From contig JARKIF010000016.1 in NCBI GenBank assembly GCA_029378245.1, forward strand, positions 620,001-684,000: DNA of 64,000 nucleotides, given 5' to 3'. Below are positions 21,529-35,100 of the stretch, in pieces (position 1 is the stretch's first letter; the number at the start of each line of letters is the position of its first letter). Position numbers and translations under genes: made by a program. Under the pieces are notes generated by a model. That model did not search any database. It had not been told where the DNA came from and saw nothing but the letters and a program-made list of their open reading frames with translations. Source of the stretch: Roridomyces roridus (taxonomy: Eukaryota; Basidiomycota; Agaricomycetes; Agaricales; Mycenaceae).

Positions 21529-24500
21529 ATGACTCGCCTCCTGGTCTGTCTGGCAGCTCTGGCTGCAAGCGCAAATGCCGTCGAGTTGACGTCCCTGGTG
21601 AATCTCTTCATTGGAACCTTCAGCAGCGGGAACGCTTTCCCGGGTGCGGCGATTCCACATGCAATGGCAAAAGTGCGTTGTCGAATTGTAGGATTAGATT
21701 GCGACTATAGGCCTGATATCATTCAGGTCGGGATCGATGTTAGCACCTCTCCTAGGCAAGCGGGGTACCTCCATGACAATAGCTCAATCACCGGAATTTC
21801 CCTGATGCATGATGAGGGGACCGGCGGAAATACCGACGGAGGATACGGGATTTTCCCCCTGTTTCCTTTGACCAACTGCAACTTTGCATCCTGCCCTGTA
21901 CAGATTGATGCCCGCGCAGCCTTGCGGGCAAGCGGGGCCGACGGTCAGTCTTCGTGATTCTTTGGTAAATCAATAATATCTTATCTGGTTTAGCTGCCAA
22001 GCCTGGGTACTTTACCACTACGTTTGTCAACAACATACAGATCGAAACGACGTCGACGAGGCGGTCGGGGTTGATTCGATTCACCTTCCCGACTACGGGT
22101 CCTAATCACGTCGGTCGGTTGTTAGGTGCTTGATCGTTGTCTTGCAGCTTACCAGGAAGCTAGTGATCGACCTCACAAATGATTTGGGGCGGTCATTCTC
22201 GGGAGGTGACCTTGAACTTACTCCAACAGGGAGAGTGACCCTGGGTGGGACGTTCTTGCAAAGCTACGGCCCTTCCAATTACACAGTCTTTGCGTGCTAC
22301 GATTTCACGCCTCCCTCGACCCTTGCCGCACAACCTATATCGCAATTTGGGACGTACCAGTCAACCAAGCTGACGAACCCAACTGCTGTCACCATCACTG
22401 CCAACTCCACGACCCTTAACTTCCCGTTCACCGCAGACGTCTCACCCGAGCAGGCCGGCGCACTTATCTCGTTCACAAATGCCAAAAGCATCGTTGCGCG
22501 TTTCGGCGTGTCGTTCCACAACGCAGAGCAAGCTTGCGCCAATGCAGAGGCGGAAGTACCCGATTGGGACTTTGACAATATCCAGAGCGCGTCGGAGCAG
22601 GCGTGGGAGACGATCTTATCTCGTGTGACTATCGACACGGACGTCGAGGATGCGAATGTCGTGGAATTGCTGTACTCGTCGGTGAGCACGCTTTCTTTCC
22701 CCTCTCTTTTCAGCTCTAAACTTGCGCAGTTATACCGCGCCTCGCTGGTACCCGCAAACCTGACCGACGAGAACCCGTACTGGGAGTCGCAGTATCCATT
22801 CTATGACGCGTTTTTCTGGTGCGTTTCTTTCTCTCTCCAAACAATATCATTGTTAAGACGCGTCCAGCTCGTGGGATACCTTCCGGACGGTCCACCCGCT
22901 TCTCTCCATACTTTCTCCGGTCGAGTGGAGTCAGATCGTGAATGCATATGTCGACGGATGGCGGAATACAGGTAGGAATTTCGGTTGACTGGGCACAGTA
23001 CCGCTGGCTGATGTGAAGAAGGCTACATTCCTGAATGCCGGGCGAATACGAAAGCGTGCGTTCTCTTTGCCGCTCCTCTGCATATTGTTAACCGGAGTTT
23101 CTAGTGGCTACGTCCAGGGTGGCAGTGACGGAATGATCCCTCTGGGTGACTTTGCCGTCAAATACGGTTCTCAGGCAGAGGCGCTCGGTGTCCCCACGGA
23201 TGACCTGTACCAGGCGCTGGTTGATACGGCAGAAAACACTGTGGGTCTAATTGCACCCGTCAATCAGTATCTTTTTGACTTTCATGTAGCCACCGGACTG
23301 GTACACGGTAGGACGCCAAAACACGGCTTGGAAGACGTTTGGGTACATCCCGACGGACTGGGTCGACCCGTCCGGCTCAACTGGTCTGCCCACGCGCGAG
23401 GCGTCTCGGGCATGGGAGGTATGCCTCTTAACCTCTGTCATTCTCCTAGCTGATTGGGCCAGTACGCACTTGGCGATTTCGCTGTCAGGCAAGCCGCAAT
23501 CGCTCTGAACAAGCCGCAGAGCGATGTGGACAAATACGCGAACCGGTCAATGAATTTTGTCAACATGTGGGATCCCAATGTTACCAGCGATGGCTTTTCA
23601 GGGTTCGCACAGCGGCGATACCCGGTGCGTCTGAAGGCTCAGTGTCGTGCTCAGTTTGCTCATGTTCTTAGAATGGGACTTTCGCTTTCAGCCCGCCCAA
23701 TGCATGCAGCCCTATCGATCCCGTGTCCCACTCGTGCGCACGAGGGACCGACAACGATGTCGGATTCTACGAATCTTCATCCTGGGAGTATTCCTTTTTT
23801 GCCCCGCATTCAATGGCAACGCTCGTGGAACTCATGGGAGGACCCACGACATTTGTCAGCCGTGTGTGCGTGATTTCTCACTCTCACTTTTGTGCTGGAA
23901 AAGCTGACTGACAGCGGGATCCAGTGATCACTACTTTGCGGCTCCGTACTACCTCGCGGGGAATGAACCTGGGTTCCTGATGCCGTGGGGGTATCACTAT
24001 GCGAACCGCCCCGACCTGAGTGCTCTGCGAGTCCGCGACGTCGTCTATAGTTTCTTTAGCACTGCTATCAACGGGTGGGTGTGCTTCATTCCATCCCTTC
24101 AAATGCATGCCCACTGCGCTACAGAATTCCTGGGAACGACGACTCGGGAGCCATGGCCGCCTTACTGACGTTCCACATCCTCGGTATGCACCAATTTTTC
24201 ACTCATGCCAAGCCTTGACGCATTCCGTAGGCCTGTACCCCGTCGCGGCATCAAAGCAGCTGCTCATCGGCTCCCCGCTGCTCTCGGCGTTTACACTCCG
24301 TAACGATTTCCTTGGCACGAGCACGGCGTTTACCGTCACGGGATTCGATAAGAATGGGCTCACTGGGACGCCGCCTGCTGGTGCTGCGGTGTTTGTCAAG
24401 AGCATAACGATCAACGGCAACCCGAGCCAGAGCATCTGTTGGATTGACTTTGACGACGTGGTGGGAGGTGGGACGGTGGAGATCGAAGTCTATGGGGATG

Positions 24501-24580
24501 CCACCGCTGCGGCGGCGGCGGGATGTGGCGAGGGAGCGAATGCCTTGCCTGATTCACTTTCCACCGGTGGATTTTCGTAA
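21529..24580 (+). CDS. Glycoside hydrolase family 92, secreted alpha-1,2-mannosidase-like
   Basis: Fourteen exons: 21529-21672, 21727-21943, 21994-22109, 22160-22681, 22730-22818, 22868-22971, 23022-23055, 23105-23240, 23290-23418, 23463-23624, 23672-23865, 23925-24074, 24125-24183 and 24231-24580. They join in phase to 801 residues. A signal peptide (TRLLVCLAALAASANA) predicts secretion. The family pattern is clear: VNLFIGTFSSGNAFPGAAIPH, HDEGTGGNTDGGYG, DLTNDLGRSFSGG, SWDTFRTVHPL, GYIPECR, GYVQGGSDG, SSWEYSFFAPH, NEPGFLMPWGYHYANRP and PGNDDSGAMAALLTFHILGLYPV. GH92 enzymes are calcium-dependent exo-alpha-mannosidases, acting on mannans or N-glycans. The acceptor of the third intron (22159) is the least certain. 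Confidence 0.88.
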
Positions 24581-24691
24581 AAAAGTCCGTTGTATTTGAG
24601 AATCAGACCAGCTTCCAGTACAAGAACTCGATGAGAAGTAGCAGAAAGGTATAATATACACTACAAGTTTGAATTCCGCCGATAGGCTGCA

Positions 24692-25461
24692 CTACTTCGA
24701 GAGCATCATCTGAGACGGAGGGGTTAGAGGCGTAGAGCGAGGAGGGCTAACAACACACCTTTACGAACTCCTCGTAGTTGATCTGGCCATCACCGTCGAC
24801 TAGAAACATGGTGAGGAGGCAGTACGCCTGGCAACAAGGTAGAAACTCACCATCGGCCTCACGAATCATCTCATCGACCTCGTTGTCGGACAACTTCTCT
24901 CCGAGGTTGGTCATGACATGCCGCAGCTCCGCAGCGCTGATGTAGCCATTGCCGTCCTTGTCAAAGACCTTGAACGCCTCCTTGATCTCCTCCTCGCTGT
25001 CCGTGTCGCGCATTTTGCGGGCCATCATAGTGAGGAACTCGGGAAAGTCGATTGTGCCATTCCCGTCAGCGTCGACTTCGTTGATCATATCCTGCAGCTC
25101 GGCCTCGGTGGGATTCTGTCCGAGGGAACGCATGACGGTGCCTAGCTCCTTGGTGGTAATCGTGCCGTCCCCATCTAGGCGAGCGAAGAAACTCGGTAAG
25201 CGACGGATGAGCGGGATGTAGTGGACGAGGACGCGCCTTTGTCAAACAGAGAGAACGCCTCCTTGAACTCTTTGGGAGAATTTAGGACTTGACGGGGCCC
25301 GTAGCGCAATGTACTCACCGGAGATTTGTTCTGCACAAGACACGAGATTAGAGGACTATTTAGAGCTCCTGAGTCGGACGCGACATACCTTCGGACTGGA
25401 TCGAGGGTCAGCGCATGGAAGGGTCAGGGACCTGAGGAGGACTCACGAGCTGGTCAGCCAT
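24692..25461 (-). CDS. Calmodulin
   Basis: The spliced protein is about 149 residues with four EF-hands ([48 protein letters not shown]) and ends MMLSK. This is a canonical, near-invariant calmodulin. The gene is heavily split: exon 1 (25461-25447) is 15 nt, exon 2 (25395-25389) only 7 nt, exon 3 (25330-25319) 12 nt, and the last exon (24709-24692) 18 nt. The intron at 25175-25236 has a GC-AG boundary with donor GCGCGT. Calmodulin binds Ca2+ and activates kinases, phosphatases and myosins in the cytoplasm and nucleus. A diverged paralogue lies 515 nt upstream on the same strand. Confidence 0.95.
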
Positions 25462-25975
25462 AGTTGGTCGTTGCAGAGAGAGCGAGTAATTGATCGTCAC
25501 CGATAAGTGATCACGTGATGAATTAAGCTTAATTCAGACTTGGGTACTCAAGCACAAGTGCAGACGTGAAGTACAAACAAAACAGCATTCAATTCAAGGG
25601 AAAACGCCACCCCGCTCAATACAAGATTAGGACCAGGAGAGAGGAAGGGGGAAAAGGGAAGTAACAGTGTCCCGCCCAAACCGTCGGGATGTCCGTCAAG
25701 TACAGTTATTGGCGCGTATTTCGCGATCCAAGGCAGAGAATAGGCGAGAACTGGCAGCTACTGGCCGTTTGTTCGGAGCGCAACAATTGGAGGACAGGCC
25801 GAGGACAACGGGTCAGATGTCTCCGCGTCAATGTCGATCATATTGTCACCCCACATCGCAACAGGTTGAGCGCCCAAGGTCGCATAGGTAACACATTCTT
25901 TTTCAGAAAGCAATAAAAACAAGGGTCGAGTTAAACAATAGATGGTACACTTCCAGGACGAGCAGTCCGATATGT
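25462..25975. promoter_or_regulatory. Intergenic between the two calmodulin genes
   Basis: It should hold the promoter of the downstream calmodulin gene and the 3' end of the upstream one. No gene was seen. Confidence 0.4.
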
Positions 25976-26851
<876 letters not shown>

Positions 26852-27582
26852 TGTGGTGTGAGGAAAGTTGTCGTTGTTCTGAAACAGGCTCTGTTGAGCG
26901 CTAAAGAAGGGTTTGCCGGTTAAATATATCCATTTCTGCGCGCTGGTGGGGCTTGCTGGCCGAATGAACTGGGGCAACACTGGTATGCACCTATGCAAAG
27001 CGCAGACGCGTCGTTCTGATTCAGAGAGAGAGAGAGAGCACAGGTACGAGGCTGTGAGCGAAATTCTATCCGGAAAATCTAGATGTCCCCGCGTTTCAGC
27101 CGCATCATCCACCACCTCCAGTCTTTCTGTCCTTTGGGCGACGTCTTTCTCGTACGAATCTCTTTGAAGCCCACTGCACGATCTGGAGTGTTCGCGCCCG
27201 TTGACATCTGGCCAGGTTCGGGACTTGGCAATATCTGTGGCTACTACATACCGCGCGCGAAGGAGTAGCATCAGCAACGTCAAGTCATCTTCGAGTCGGG
27301 GGAAGCCTCCTCACTGTCAAAGGGTGAAGAAGGGCGCTCTCTTCAACCTCTAAGCACCTCCTTTAAACAATTGAAGCTATCTTGGTAGCATGTCGGCACG
27401 GACACTTCTGGACCTGCTTGCGAACGTGGTTGGAAGAACCCTGGATTGAAATAAAGAAGGTTTGGCTCGGCCGTTGTGCGGAGCTCGATGCGGCGACTTG
27501 AATGTGTTTAGAATGGAATTGACGCTTTGTACAGCAGGGTATTATACAGCCATATAATACAGTTCGTATCGCAGTCGACATA
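26852..27582. other. Intergenic region with a GA microsatellite
   Basis: It holds the promoter of the diverged calmodulin gene. The only pattern seen is the AG dinucleotide run at 27023-27038. No gene is supported. Confidence 0.4.
27023..27038. repeat. (AG)8 microsatellite
   Basis: Eight consecutive AG units within intergenic DNA. Confidence 0.9.
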
Positions 27583-27969
27583 TCACTTGTTCAGCTCAGC
27601 CTTGCGGGCGGCGAGCTCTTCGCTGGACTGAAATGGAATGAGAAGACAAGTGGATGAGGGTGACTGCAGACGCACCTTGGGTTCCTCGAGGCCAGCCATG
27701 ATTTGCGCGCTGGGGACGTGTGGGTCGCGCGCATGGAGGGCTCCCTCGACCGGATTACTGGCAAGACCGCCAGTCTGCTCGGTCAAATCCGACGGGTCGT
27801 TCGATTTCTGTACACCTTAAGTCAAAGAGACAGGGCTGCCTTTGAAGGATAAACGAACAGCAGGGTGGGGTTGGATGCTGAAGGACTGCTCTCCTTCGGT
27901 CTTCTTGGATTCATCTGCTTTGTTGGACATTTTCTTGTTCTTGAAAATCTTTGCAAAGATGCTGGGCAT
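27583..27969 (-). CDS. Small hydrophilic protein of unknown function
   Basis: Three exons (27969-27859, 27807-27676, 27627-27583) give 95 residues in frame: MPSIFAKIFKNKKMSNK, then a polar stretch, DLTEQTGGLASNPVEGALH, and a C-terminal SSEELAARKAELNK helix. There is no signal peptide, membrane segment or Cys. The basic N-terminus could bind membranes or nucleic acid, but I recognise no family. A TATA element 40 nt upstream and the compact structure support a real, perhaps stress-regulated gene. It resembles the small hydrophilic gene at 20027-20636 in style but not in sequence. Confidence 0.6.
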
Positions 27970-28008
27970 GGTGGGTGTGAGGGCGATTAGGTAGGCGTAC
28001 CTGGCTCG

Positions 28009-28015
28009 TTATATA
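28009..28015 (-). promoter_or_regulatory. TATA box of the small protein gene at 27583-27969
   Basis: TATATAA on the minus strand, 40 nt before the ATG. Confidence 0.55.
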
Positions 28016-28615
28016 CTGCGGTCTTTGTGGGAGAAAGGAAGGCTGGATGCGCAGCCTAAGTGGTGACATCATTCCAATCTTGGATGTTCCGTACCGCATT
28101 ATCGATCGAGTCATGGAGCTCTGGAGGTCCTGTCTTGGCCGTCCTGCTCCGTGCTGTTCCATTATTCTGTGGTATTCGTAAAATCCGGACTGCCCGGACC
28201 GCTTCTGCCACTGTCTATTGACCTGGTGATGCATTTTCAACTTTTTGAACAACCGACGAACAACCTCGAACAACAGGGTGTGGAGTGGACTCTTCCGGTG
28301 TTGATCCCAAAGAATCAGGGCTTGTATTCCATGAACAAAGGACTGCTGTATCTGCCAACTCTGCGCGACTTTGCGCGACTTTCCAACCAGGATCACGTTC
28401 ACTGGTATCACCCCTCGATGGACATGCGTGCACTCACTTGCCCCTGCCTGAAAAACCTCGGGAGTTTCTTCTCGGATCCGCATCTCGACGACGACATCAT
28501 CTGTTGCCTACACGGAGTTATTCAACGTCCTCCATTGGCGGCCGGTCTGAACATACGACCACAAGAACGCGGCCCGTCGCGTCGTCGTGACCAACAGATT
28601 TTCCGAGCTCGCCCG

Positions 28616-28622
28616 TATAAAA
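28616..28622 (+). promoter_or_regulatory. TATA box of the GH12 gene
   Basis: TATAAAA 46 nt before the GH12 ATG. Confidence 0.6.
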
Positions 28623-28667
28623 TGTGATTGCGAGCAAGGATCCGGCACTACTACTTACTCGTAGACA

Positions 28668-29789
28668 ATGTTCGGATTCGCCAAGCTCTCGGTCCTGCTC
28701 CTCCTGGTTCCCTTCATTGCGGCGGCCCCTACTCCTGAAGTGGAAGAGAGAGCGACGTCTTTCTGTGGTATGTGGCAGCTGATTGTACGAGTCGCCTCTG
28801 ATTGGTCGATTTTTAGGCCAATGGGACACGACCACCGCGGGCCCGTACACTTTGTTCCTTGACCAGTAATTCACCACAGCTAATGCGCGGATATGATTCT
28901 CAAAGCTTTACAGGTGGGGACTGTCCGGCGCCTCGTCTGGCTCTGACTGCGCGACGATCAACACCGTGAATGGAAACACGGTTGCTTGGTCGACGACTTG
29001 GAGCTGGACTGGTGGAACCGGTGTTAAGAGCTTCACGAACCTTGGTGCCAACAGCGGACTCAACAAGCAACTCTCCGCCATCAAGAGCATCCCCGTATGC
29101 AGGCCAACCTCTCTGTGATGTTTCTAAGCTCATCTGCGACTAGGCTGTCTGGACATGGTCGCAGAGCAGCTCCAGCGTCGTCGCTGACGTCGCATTCGAC
29201 CTGTTCACTTCGACCTCTTCAGGCGGATCTGCCGTGAACGAAATTATGATCTGGCTCGCCAACTTTAACGCTGGGTAGGTCTTTCCAGCGTATCTCATTT
29301 CTGAAACTCAGATGCACCCGTCCAGTCCCATCTCCTCCACATATAACAGCGCTGGCCAGCCTGTGTTCGTATTTACTTACCTCCGCTTAGCCTGCCGCTA
29401 AACTTGCCTTGTAGACCCAAAGTCAGCAACCTGTCGCTCGGCGGGCACACCTGGAACCTCTACTTTGGCTCGAACGGCGCCAACAACGTCTGGTCCTTCC
29501 TCCCCACCAGCGGCACGGTCCCGAGCTTCAACGCTGACATCAACTTGTTCATCAAGGTCCGTGGCTTTGCTCATTTCATGCATGCTTGTGTGTTGATGCG
29601 AGCGGGTGTAGTACTTGACGGCCAACGAGGGCATTGCCACCTCGCAGTTCTTGACCACCGCGCAGGCCGGGACCGAGGCCACTTCTGGATCTGCTACCCT
29701 CACCACGTGCGCAGCTTTTTCTTCTTTTTTGTTTGCATTTTTTCAAACCTCGGTTCTCTAGCTCTGCGTACAGCTTGGTTATCAACTAG
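28668..29789 (+). CDS. Glycoside hydrolase family 12 endo-beta-1,4-glucanase/xyloglucanase
   Basis: Eight exons: 28668-28767, 28817-28865, 28914-29094, 29144-29274, 29326-29364, 29415-29556, 29612-29706 and 29774-29789. All phases fit and give 250 residues. A signal peptide (AKLSVLLLLVPFIAAA) and a short propeptide precede the beta-jelly-roll domain. GH12 landmarks are FCGQWDT, WGLSGASSGSDC, TWSWTGGTGVKSFTN, and NEIMIWLANF with the nucleophile Glu. GQPVPKVSNLSLGGHTWNLYFG and the late YLTANEGIATSQFL-type strand follow, where the acid/base Glu is expected in the C-terminal part. The enzyme should cleave cellulose or xyloglucan outside the cell. Length fits the family. Confidence 0.9.
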
Positions 29790-30022
29790 GGTCGAAAATC
29801 AATTGTAGGATACGCATGTAACGAGTTAATGAGAAATGAAGTTCGTGTTGTTGAGCTTTGTTTGCGGCAACTGATGGCGGCCCGGAATACCATTGCTGTC
29901 TCTTCCCCTGTCGCCAAGCGCGTTCCAGGGCACTCGTGACGATTCCCGATGACCTCTGTCTCTTCTTCGACGTTCTTGAGCGGTCCGATGGGAACTTGCA
30001 CCGCTGAACCTTGACACCTACC

Positions 30023-31656
30023 ATGCTCCCTCAAGTTGCCACAGTCCTAGCTGTTACCCTCTTCGCGACCACAAAGTTGGTAGAGGCGCGTCCCAAATCG
30101 TATGCCGTCTGGGCTGCGGACTCTGTCATCGCGCGTGGGCAGGGGAACGGATTGACTGCTGGAGTGCCCTCGGTGCAGTATGCGGACGGCGAGTTTCAGT
30201 GGGGGCTGCGCTTGCTTTACGAGCGTACAGGGAATCAGAGTTATTTCGATTGGATTCGTATGGGTGCGGATAATATCGTCGCGAATAATGGGAGCGTTAT
30301 TGGGGGGTACAAGTAGGTGTCTCCCTGCGAATTGGCAAAGTGCTCATTTCGTAGTTTGTCGTCCTACCAGCTTGACCCTCTCAGGTGCGTTACTGCTGGA
30401 TTGAAATAAAGCCATTGCTCAAAGTAATGCAGGACGGGTCCGACTTTCATATACATGTCCGGCTTTTCTCGTTTCTTTTCCAGTTTGATGACGCGCTTTG
30501 CAGGTACGAACAAACTGGGGAAGCCAAATTCAGGCAGGCAGCCAATGTGTATCGTGGCCAGCTGAACGTCCATCCTCGCACGGAGGAAGGACAGTTTTGG
30601 CACAAGCTTATCTATCCCAATCAAGGTGCGCCCGTGGTTCGAGTGGATGCTGTCTGCTAATCCTCGAAGGATGGCTCGATGGAGTCTACATGGGCGAGGT
30701 GTTTTACACCAGGTATACACTTGCGTTTGATACTCACAATGCTACCGCGTGGAGTGCGTGTCTGTTGTTCCAGTGATTCCCCTTCCTGAATATCCTGCAG
30801 ACGACATAACATCCCAATTCGAGCTCATGTTTGATCATACAATCCAGCTGCCAGGAGCGCAGAATGATTTTGGGCTTCTATACCGTCTGTTGAAGCCCCT
30901 GGGTCCGTTTTGCATCCAGGCTGACAGTCGAATTAGACGGTTACGACTATAGCCACACGGCGATTTGGGCGTCTCCCGACCGCGGACACTCGCCTGAAGT
31001 CTGGGATCGTGCCCTAGGTCGATTCATTTACCATTTCCGACTCACAGTGACTGAACGTGAATCTTAGGCTGGTACATGATGGCCCTGGTCGACGTGCTCG
31101 AAGTCGCGCCAGCGAACTCGGGCCCGCTCAGGCCGACGCTGCTGCGTATCCTCAACACCCTCGTGCCCAAGTTGCGCGATGCGGCGGACCCGACCACTGG
31201 GGCGTGGTGGCTCGTCATCACGCAGCCCGGGCGTGCACTCAACTATTTCGAGAGCAGCGGGGCGGCGATGTATATCTACGCTTTATTGAAATCCGTGAGG
31301 CTTGGGTACGTTGAGGATCCCCATGGGAGTATCGTGGCAGCCGCGAAGAAGGCGTATGGGTATGCCGTGGAGAATTGGGTCATTCCCAATGCGGATGGGA
31401 CTATGAGCTGGAATAACACTGTAGTGGTAAGCAGCGTTTTTGGTTTTTACACTGCTTTCGGCGTTTTGACGGTGCATGCATGTTTAGGTGGGCAGTTTGA
31501 ACACCGATGGGTCGTTTGATGTCAGTGGTTTCTGTATTTTCTGGATTCTTTTCTTGACGTTCTCTCCAGTACTACGTGAGCCAGCCGGTGGATTTGGACG
31601 ATCTGAAGGGTGTCGCTGCGTTCCTACTTGCCAGCCTGGAGTATGAAAAGCTTTAA
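30023..31656 (+). CDS. Glycoside hydrolase family 105, unsaturated rhamnogalacturonyl hydrolase
   Basis: Ten exons: 30023-30312, 30355-30384, 30433-30456, 30504-30625, 30670-30753, 30801-30884, 30937-31017, 31068-31426, 31488-31520 and 31570-31656. Phases are consistent and give 397 residues. An N-terminal signal peptide (QVATVLAVTLFATTKLVEA) predicts export. The (alpha/alpha)6-barrel family pattern includes EFQWGLRLLYERTGN, SSYQLDPLRTGPTFIYMYEQTGEAKF, GWLDGVYMGEVFYTRY with the catalytic Asp, and GLLYHGYDYSHTAIWA. It continues with GHSPEVWDRALGWYMMALVD and ESSGAAMYIYALLK. GH105 enzymes remove the unsaturated galacturonate left by pectate or rhamnogalacturonan lyases. It follows the GH12 gene on the same strand by 233 nt, so the two cell-wall enzymes may be co-regulated. 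Confidence 0.9.
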
Positions 31657-32133
31657 CGAGAATTTGAGAAACGAGAATAACGAAGACTTGTGAAAGGCTC
31701 AAGCTTGTTGAGCGTAATTTGAGTCGTCATTTGCCCAGAGGAAAGGAATCAGACTGGGTACACATCGTGCCGCGATGATGTCAAGGGTTACTAGGCACAG
31801 TCGGGCGGAGGGGGCACATATATGTTTTGTCTAGCCCAGTGGAAGGAAAGTGGAGAAGATGGTAATTAAGCGTGCCTGCTTTTTCAATTTTCTTCGGTCT
31901 CTACGGGAGGTTGGGGGAGTGACAGACAGAATGAAGGGTGCTCTGTATTGACTCTGTATTGGAAATGTCGGCGGGGTTGACGTCGTTTGGCTCGTATGCG
32001 TCGGCCCGGGCTTATGAAGTAATTGTTGGGTGCCCTCGAGTTCCATCAAATCTTTTCTGTTGTCTCCAAGTCTCATGCAGACTGCCTCCAGAGACGCTGC
32101 CCTCCGCCGTCCATAGTCTCTCCTTTACGCGAC
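31657..32133. promoter_or_regulatory. Intergenic, promoter of the F-box-like gene
   Basis: A pyrimidine-rich leader precedes 32134. No gene was seen. Confidence 0.4.
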
Positions 32134-35100
32134 ATGGCTGGATTCCTGCGCAAAAAGACTGCCCCTCCGCCTGCACCCTCGCCTCCTCAGCAGCCGGTCA
32201 CTAATGGTGCACCCGCTACCCCATTATTCGCCCGTTTCGCCACTAGCTCGGACGAGGCTTCTCCCCAGCGCATCGTTTCCTCTCCTATGGCGCTCGCTAC
32301 TCGTAAAGAGCAGCCTCCGGGAATCAGTAATGCTGCGGGCATAAGGGGTGCACAGGCCACACGGCAGAATGTGGTCCCATCTTACCCTCAGAACCAAGCA
32401 GGCCCTGCTTCGAACGGCAAATCAAACTCTTATGCATCCCCTGTGCAAAAGAGACGCGCCTCTCCCCCTGCTCGCACGCAAACTCTGCCCCCAACCGCCT
32501 CCGTTCAGCCTCCCCAGAACCGCCGTTTCTCTCATGTGCCCGGTATCGACAAACCTCTCCCGACGATCCTCCCTGACGATAATTATGCTCCTGATCCGCT
32601 CGGAACGACTCCGCCGCAGTCGTCTCTCCCGGCAAACCGCCGTGCTTCATCTCGCGGTTACCCGCCGGCTGCGATCCAGAACTTTTCCAATGGACGCGTA
32701 ATGAATACCCCCGTTCAATCTCCGCCCTCCTCGCCTCCCACCAGGCCATTCAGTGACGCCAACACCCGCTTGGGCACTCGACCATTGGCTCAAGCCCCTC
32801 CCAATCCCAATTCTGCTTCACTGCAAAGCTCCTCCCGTTATCCGAAGGAGCTTCAGCGACAGGATCTGCGACACAAGCTCTCTGATGCGTCAGTGGCTTC
32901 TGGCCGTCCTCCGGCAATCCCTGTCCCTAGTTCGCCGCCAAGGCAGGCCCCACCGGTGCAATGGGACCCTGAACCTCGGGCTCCCACTGGTCCCTCATTC
33001 GATCAGGTGAATATTCACTCATTTTTTCTCTATTGGGGCGGCGCGCGGATATGTATGGATCCCGTAATTGCTTCATGATCCTCAGTCCGCCGGACCGCGC
33101 TACATGATATCCTTTCGATCTGGGGGTGGAAATGTCGTCGTTCCACTCTTGCACCGGTGTCGCAGGTGCCGGATCTAGCTCTGCCCGATGCGCACTTACT
33201 CGATTTCACGGATTGGCGCTTCCCTTCACTCTTTCCTTTACCTTTCCCGCATGCTTTATTAACACGGCGATGCACTTCTGTGTAGTATCCTGCGTCACTG
33301 ACCCATTTAAACTCACAGTCCACCGAGGTGAGAGACGTCATGTTTCAGCATTCTTGAGTTTTGACGGCCATTACTAGACCTTTATAACACGATCACCCCC
33401 ACCGCAAGAATCAACACCACCACCACCTGCGAACATGGGCGCGACTATCAGCTCTTTCGAGATGAATGATACCACATTCAAAATCAATACCCAACTTCTC
33501 CCGGCCCAGCATATCGCTCCTGCAAAGCCCAAGCGCTCGCCGTCGTCGCCTGTCAAGGGCAGGCCCCTTATTTTCGCCGCGATGGAGGAAAAGGCCGACT
33601 ACGATCCTTACAGGAGCTATCCTTCTCCCCCGACGGACGTGATCAAACCCCGAATTTTGGCTCGGGAACCCGAGGGGTTGGACTTTTCAACTGCGGTTTT
33701 GGATACTTGGGACGCCCGACAGAGCCCTCAGCCCCCGCCCATCAACACACGGTTAAATGGGAACACGCCGAAGGAATATCAGTCTCCACGGAAAGCCCCG
33801 CCGTCTCCTGCACCCGTGGCGCGCAGCATAACGCCGCCGCCTGTGGTATTCCACGAGCAGACTCCACTAACGCCCCATTCTCCGCGTGTTCTCACGAAAT
33901 CGCGACCAACGACCCCGCAGCGGAAATTGAGTTCTGCAGCGCTACAACCACCGCCATCGATACCGCAGCCACCTCCCGAACCGCCGAGGGCATCACGTAC
34001 GTCGACGCTCATGCTCGATGACGATCCATTTGCCAAGGTCGAAGGAGTGCGGGTGCTCAAGCCGACCACGCCCACACCGCCACCACCGCCATCATTGCCG
34101 CCATCTGATGAAGCGGAAGAGGTTGCCGAAGAGGTTGCATTCACTGAGCCACCTTCTCCGACAACCCCGCGCGCCTTTGAACCCGAGGAGCAGAGCACTA
34201 TCAGCACGACACCACCATCACAGAAGATTCGTGGGGTCAACGGAACTTCGTTGCCTTCCCCTGTGACACCGGACGACTACCGCCACGCGCGTTCGCGGCG
34301 GCGTGGTGACGCACTTGACAAAGTCCCCCCGTCCTCCGTTGCGGGAGTTGCCGTTCGCGAGACGCGTATTCCCGGTCCTTTCCCGCTTGCAAGCTTTGTG
34401 GCTGATGCACAGCTCTTGGCGCTATTGCTGTCTTACCTTTCGTTCTGGGATTGGTGTGCCTTGTCCGCGGTGACGAAAGATATGAGGACGCGTTTCATGC
34501 AGATGCGCGAGCTACGGGAGGTTGCGCTGGAACGGTATTTGCATACGGTTGGCTATGCAAGGTGGGCGTGGGACGATCGTGATCCGTTGGAACTGACGTT
34601 TACGGTGCGCTTGCGTTCCAAAACATGGAATTTTCTGGTAACTGAATGAATTATAGGATCTGCATGATTACATGCGTGGTGTGTCACTACCGACCCACGA
34701 GTATTCGCGGGTGGCCGAGGCGTATGTGCAGTCTTTCAGTCTGCCTATGGCAGCCCGGGATCCCGGTCTTCTCGCTGAGGCGCGAAATTTGACCATGTCC
34801 ACCCGGGCGTACACTAGAGTAGTCTTGCGACTCCGTGCCCAGGCGGAACGGGAAGCGAGCGATGCGGCGATGCTCAAGGCGGCATTACCGCCGCCGCCAT
34901 CAAAGCGGGCTACCAATGGATATGCTTCCAATCGGTCGAGTCCCTCGCGTGCCTCTAGCCGCGCGCCATCGCCAAATTCGGCCTACTTGCATGGACAACA
35001 TTCACAACAATCGCACGGACAGCACTCTACCACAGGAGTAGTTGCAGGCCCCGCATCCCGTTCTCCGTTATTCCGTGTCAAGCGGGCACCACTGTTGAGG

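Larger units (their letters stand above)
27970..28667. promoter_or_regulatory. Divergent promoter region between the small protein gene and GH12
   Basis: TATA boxes for both sides are seen. Overlapping open frames on both strands (28151-28627 plus, 27911-28483 minus) show no family features and are not annotated. Confidence 0.4.

Noticed and set aside
28151..28627. 158-codon plus-strand open frame upstream of GH12
   Set aside because: It runs through the GH12 TATA box and has no recognisable features; a competing frame exists on the other strand.
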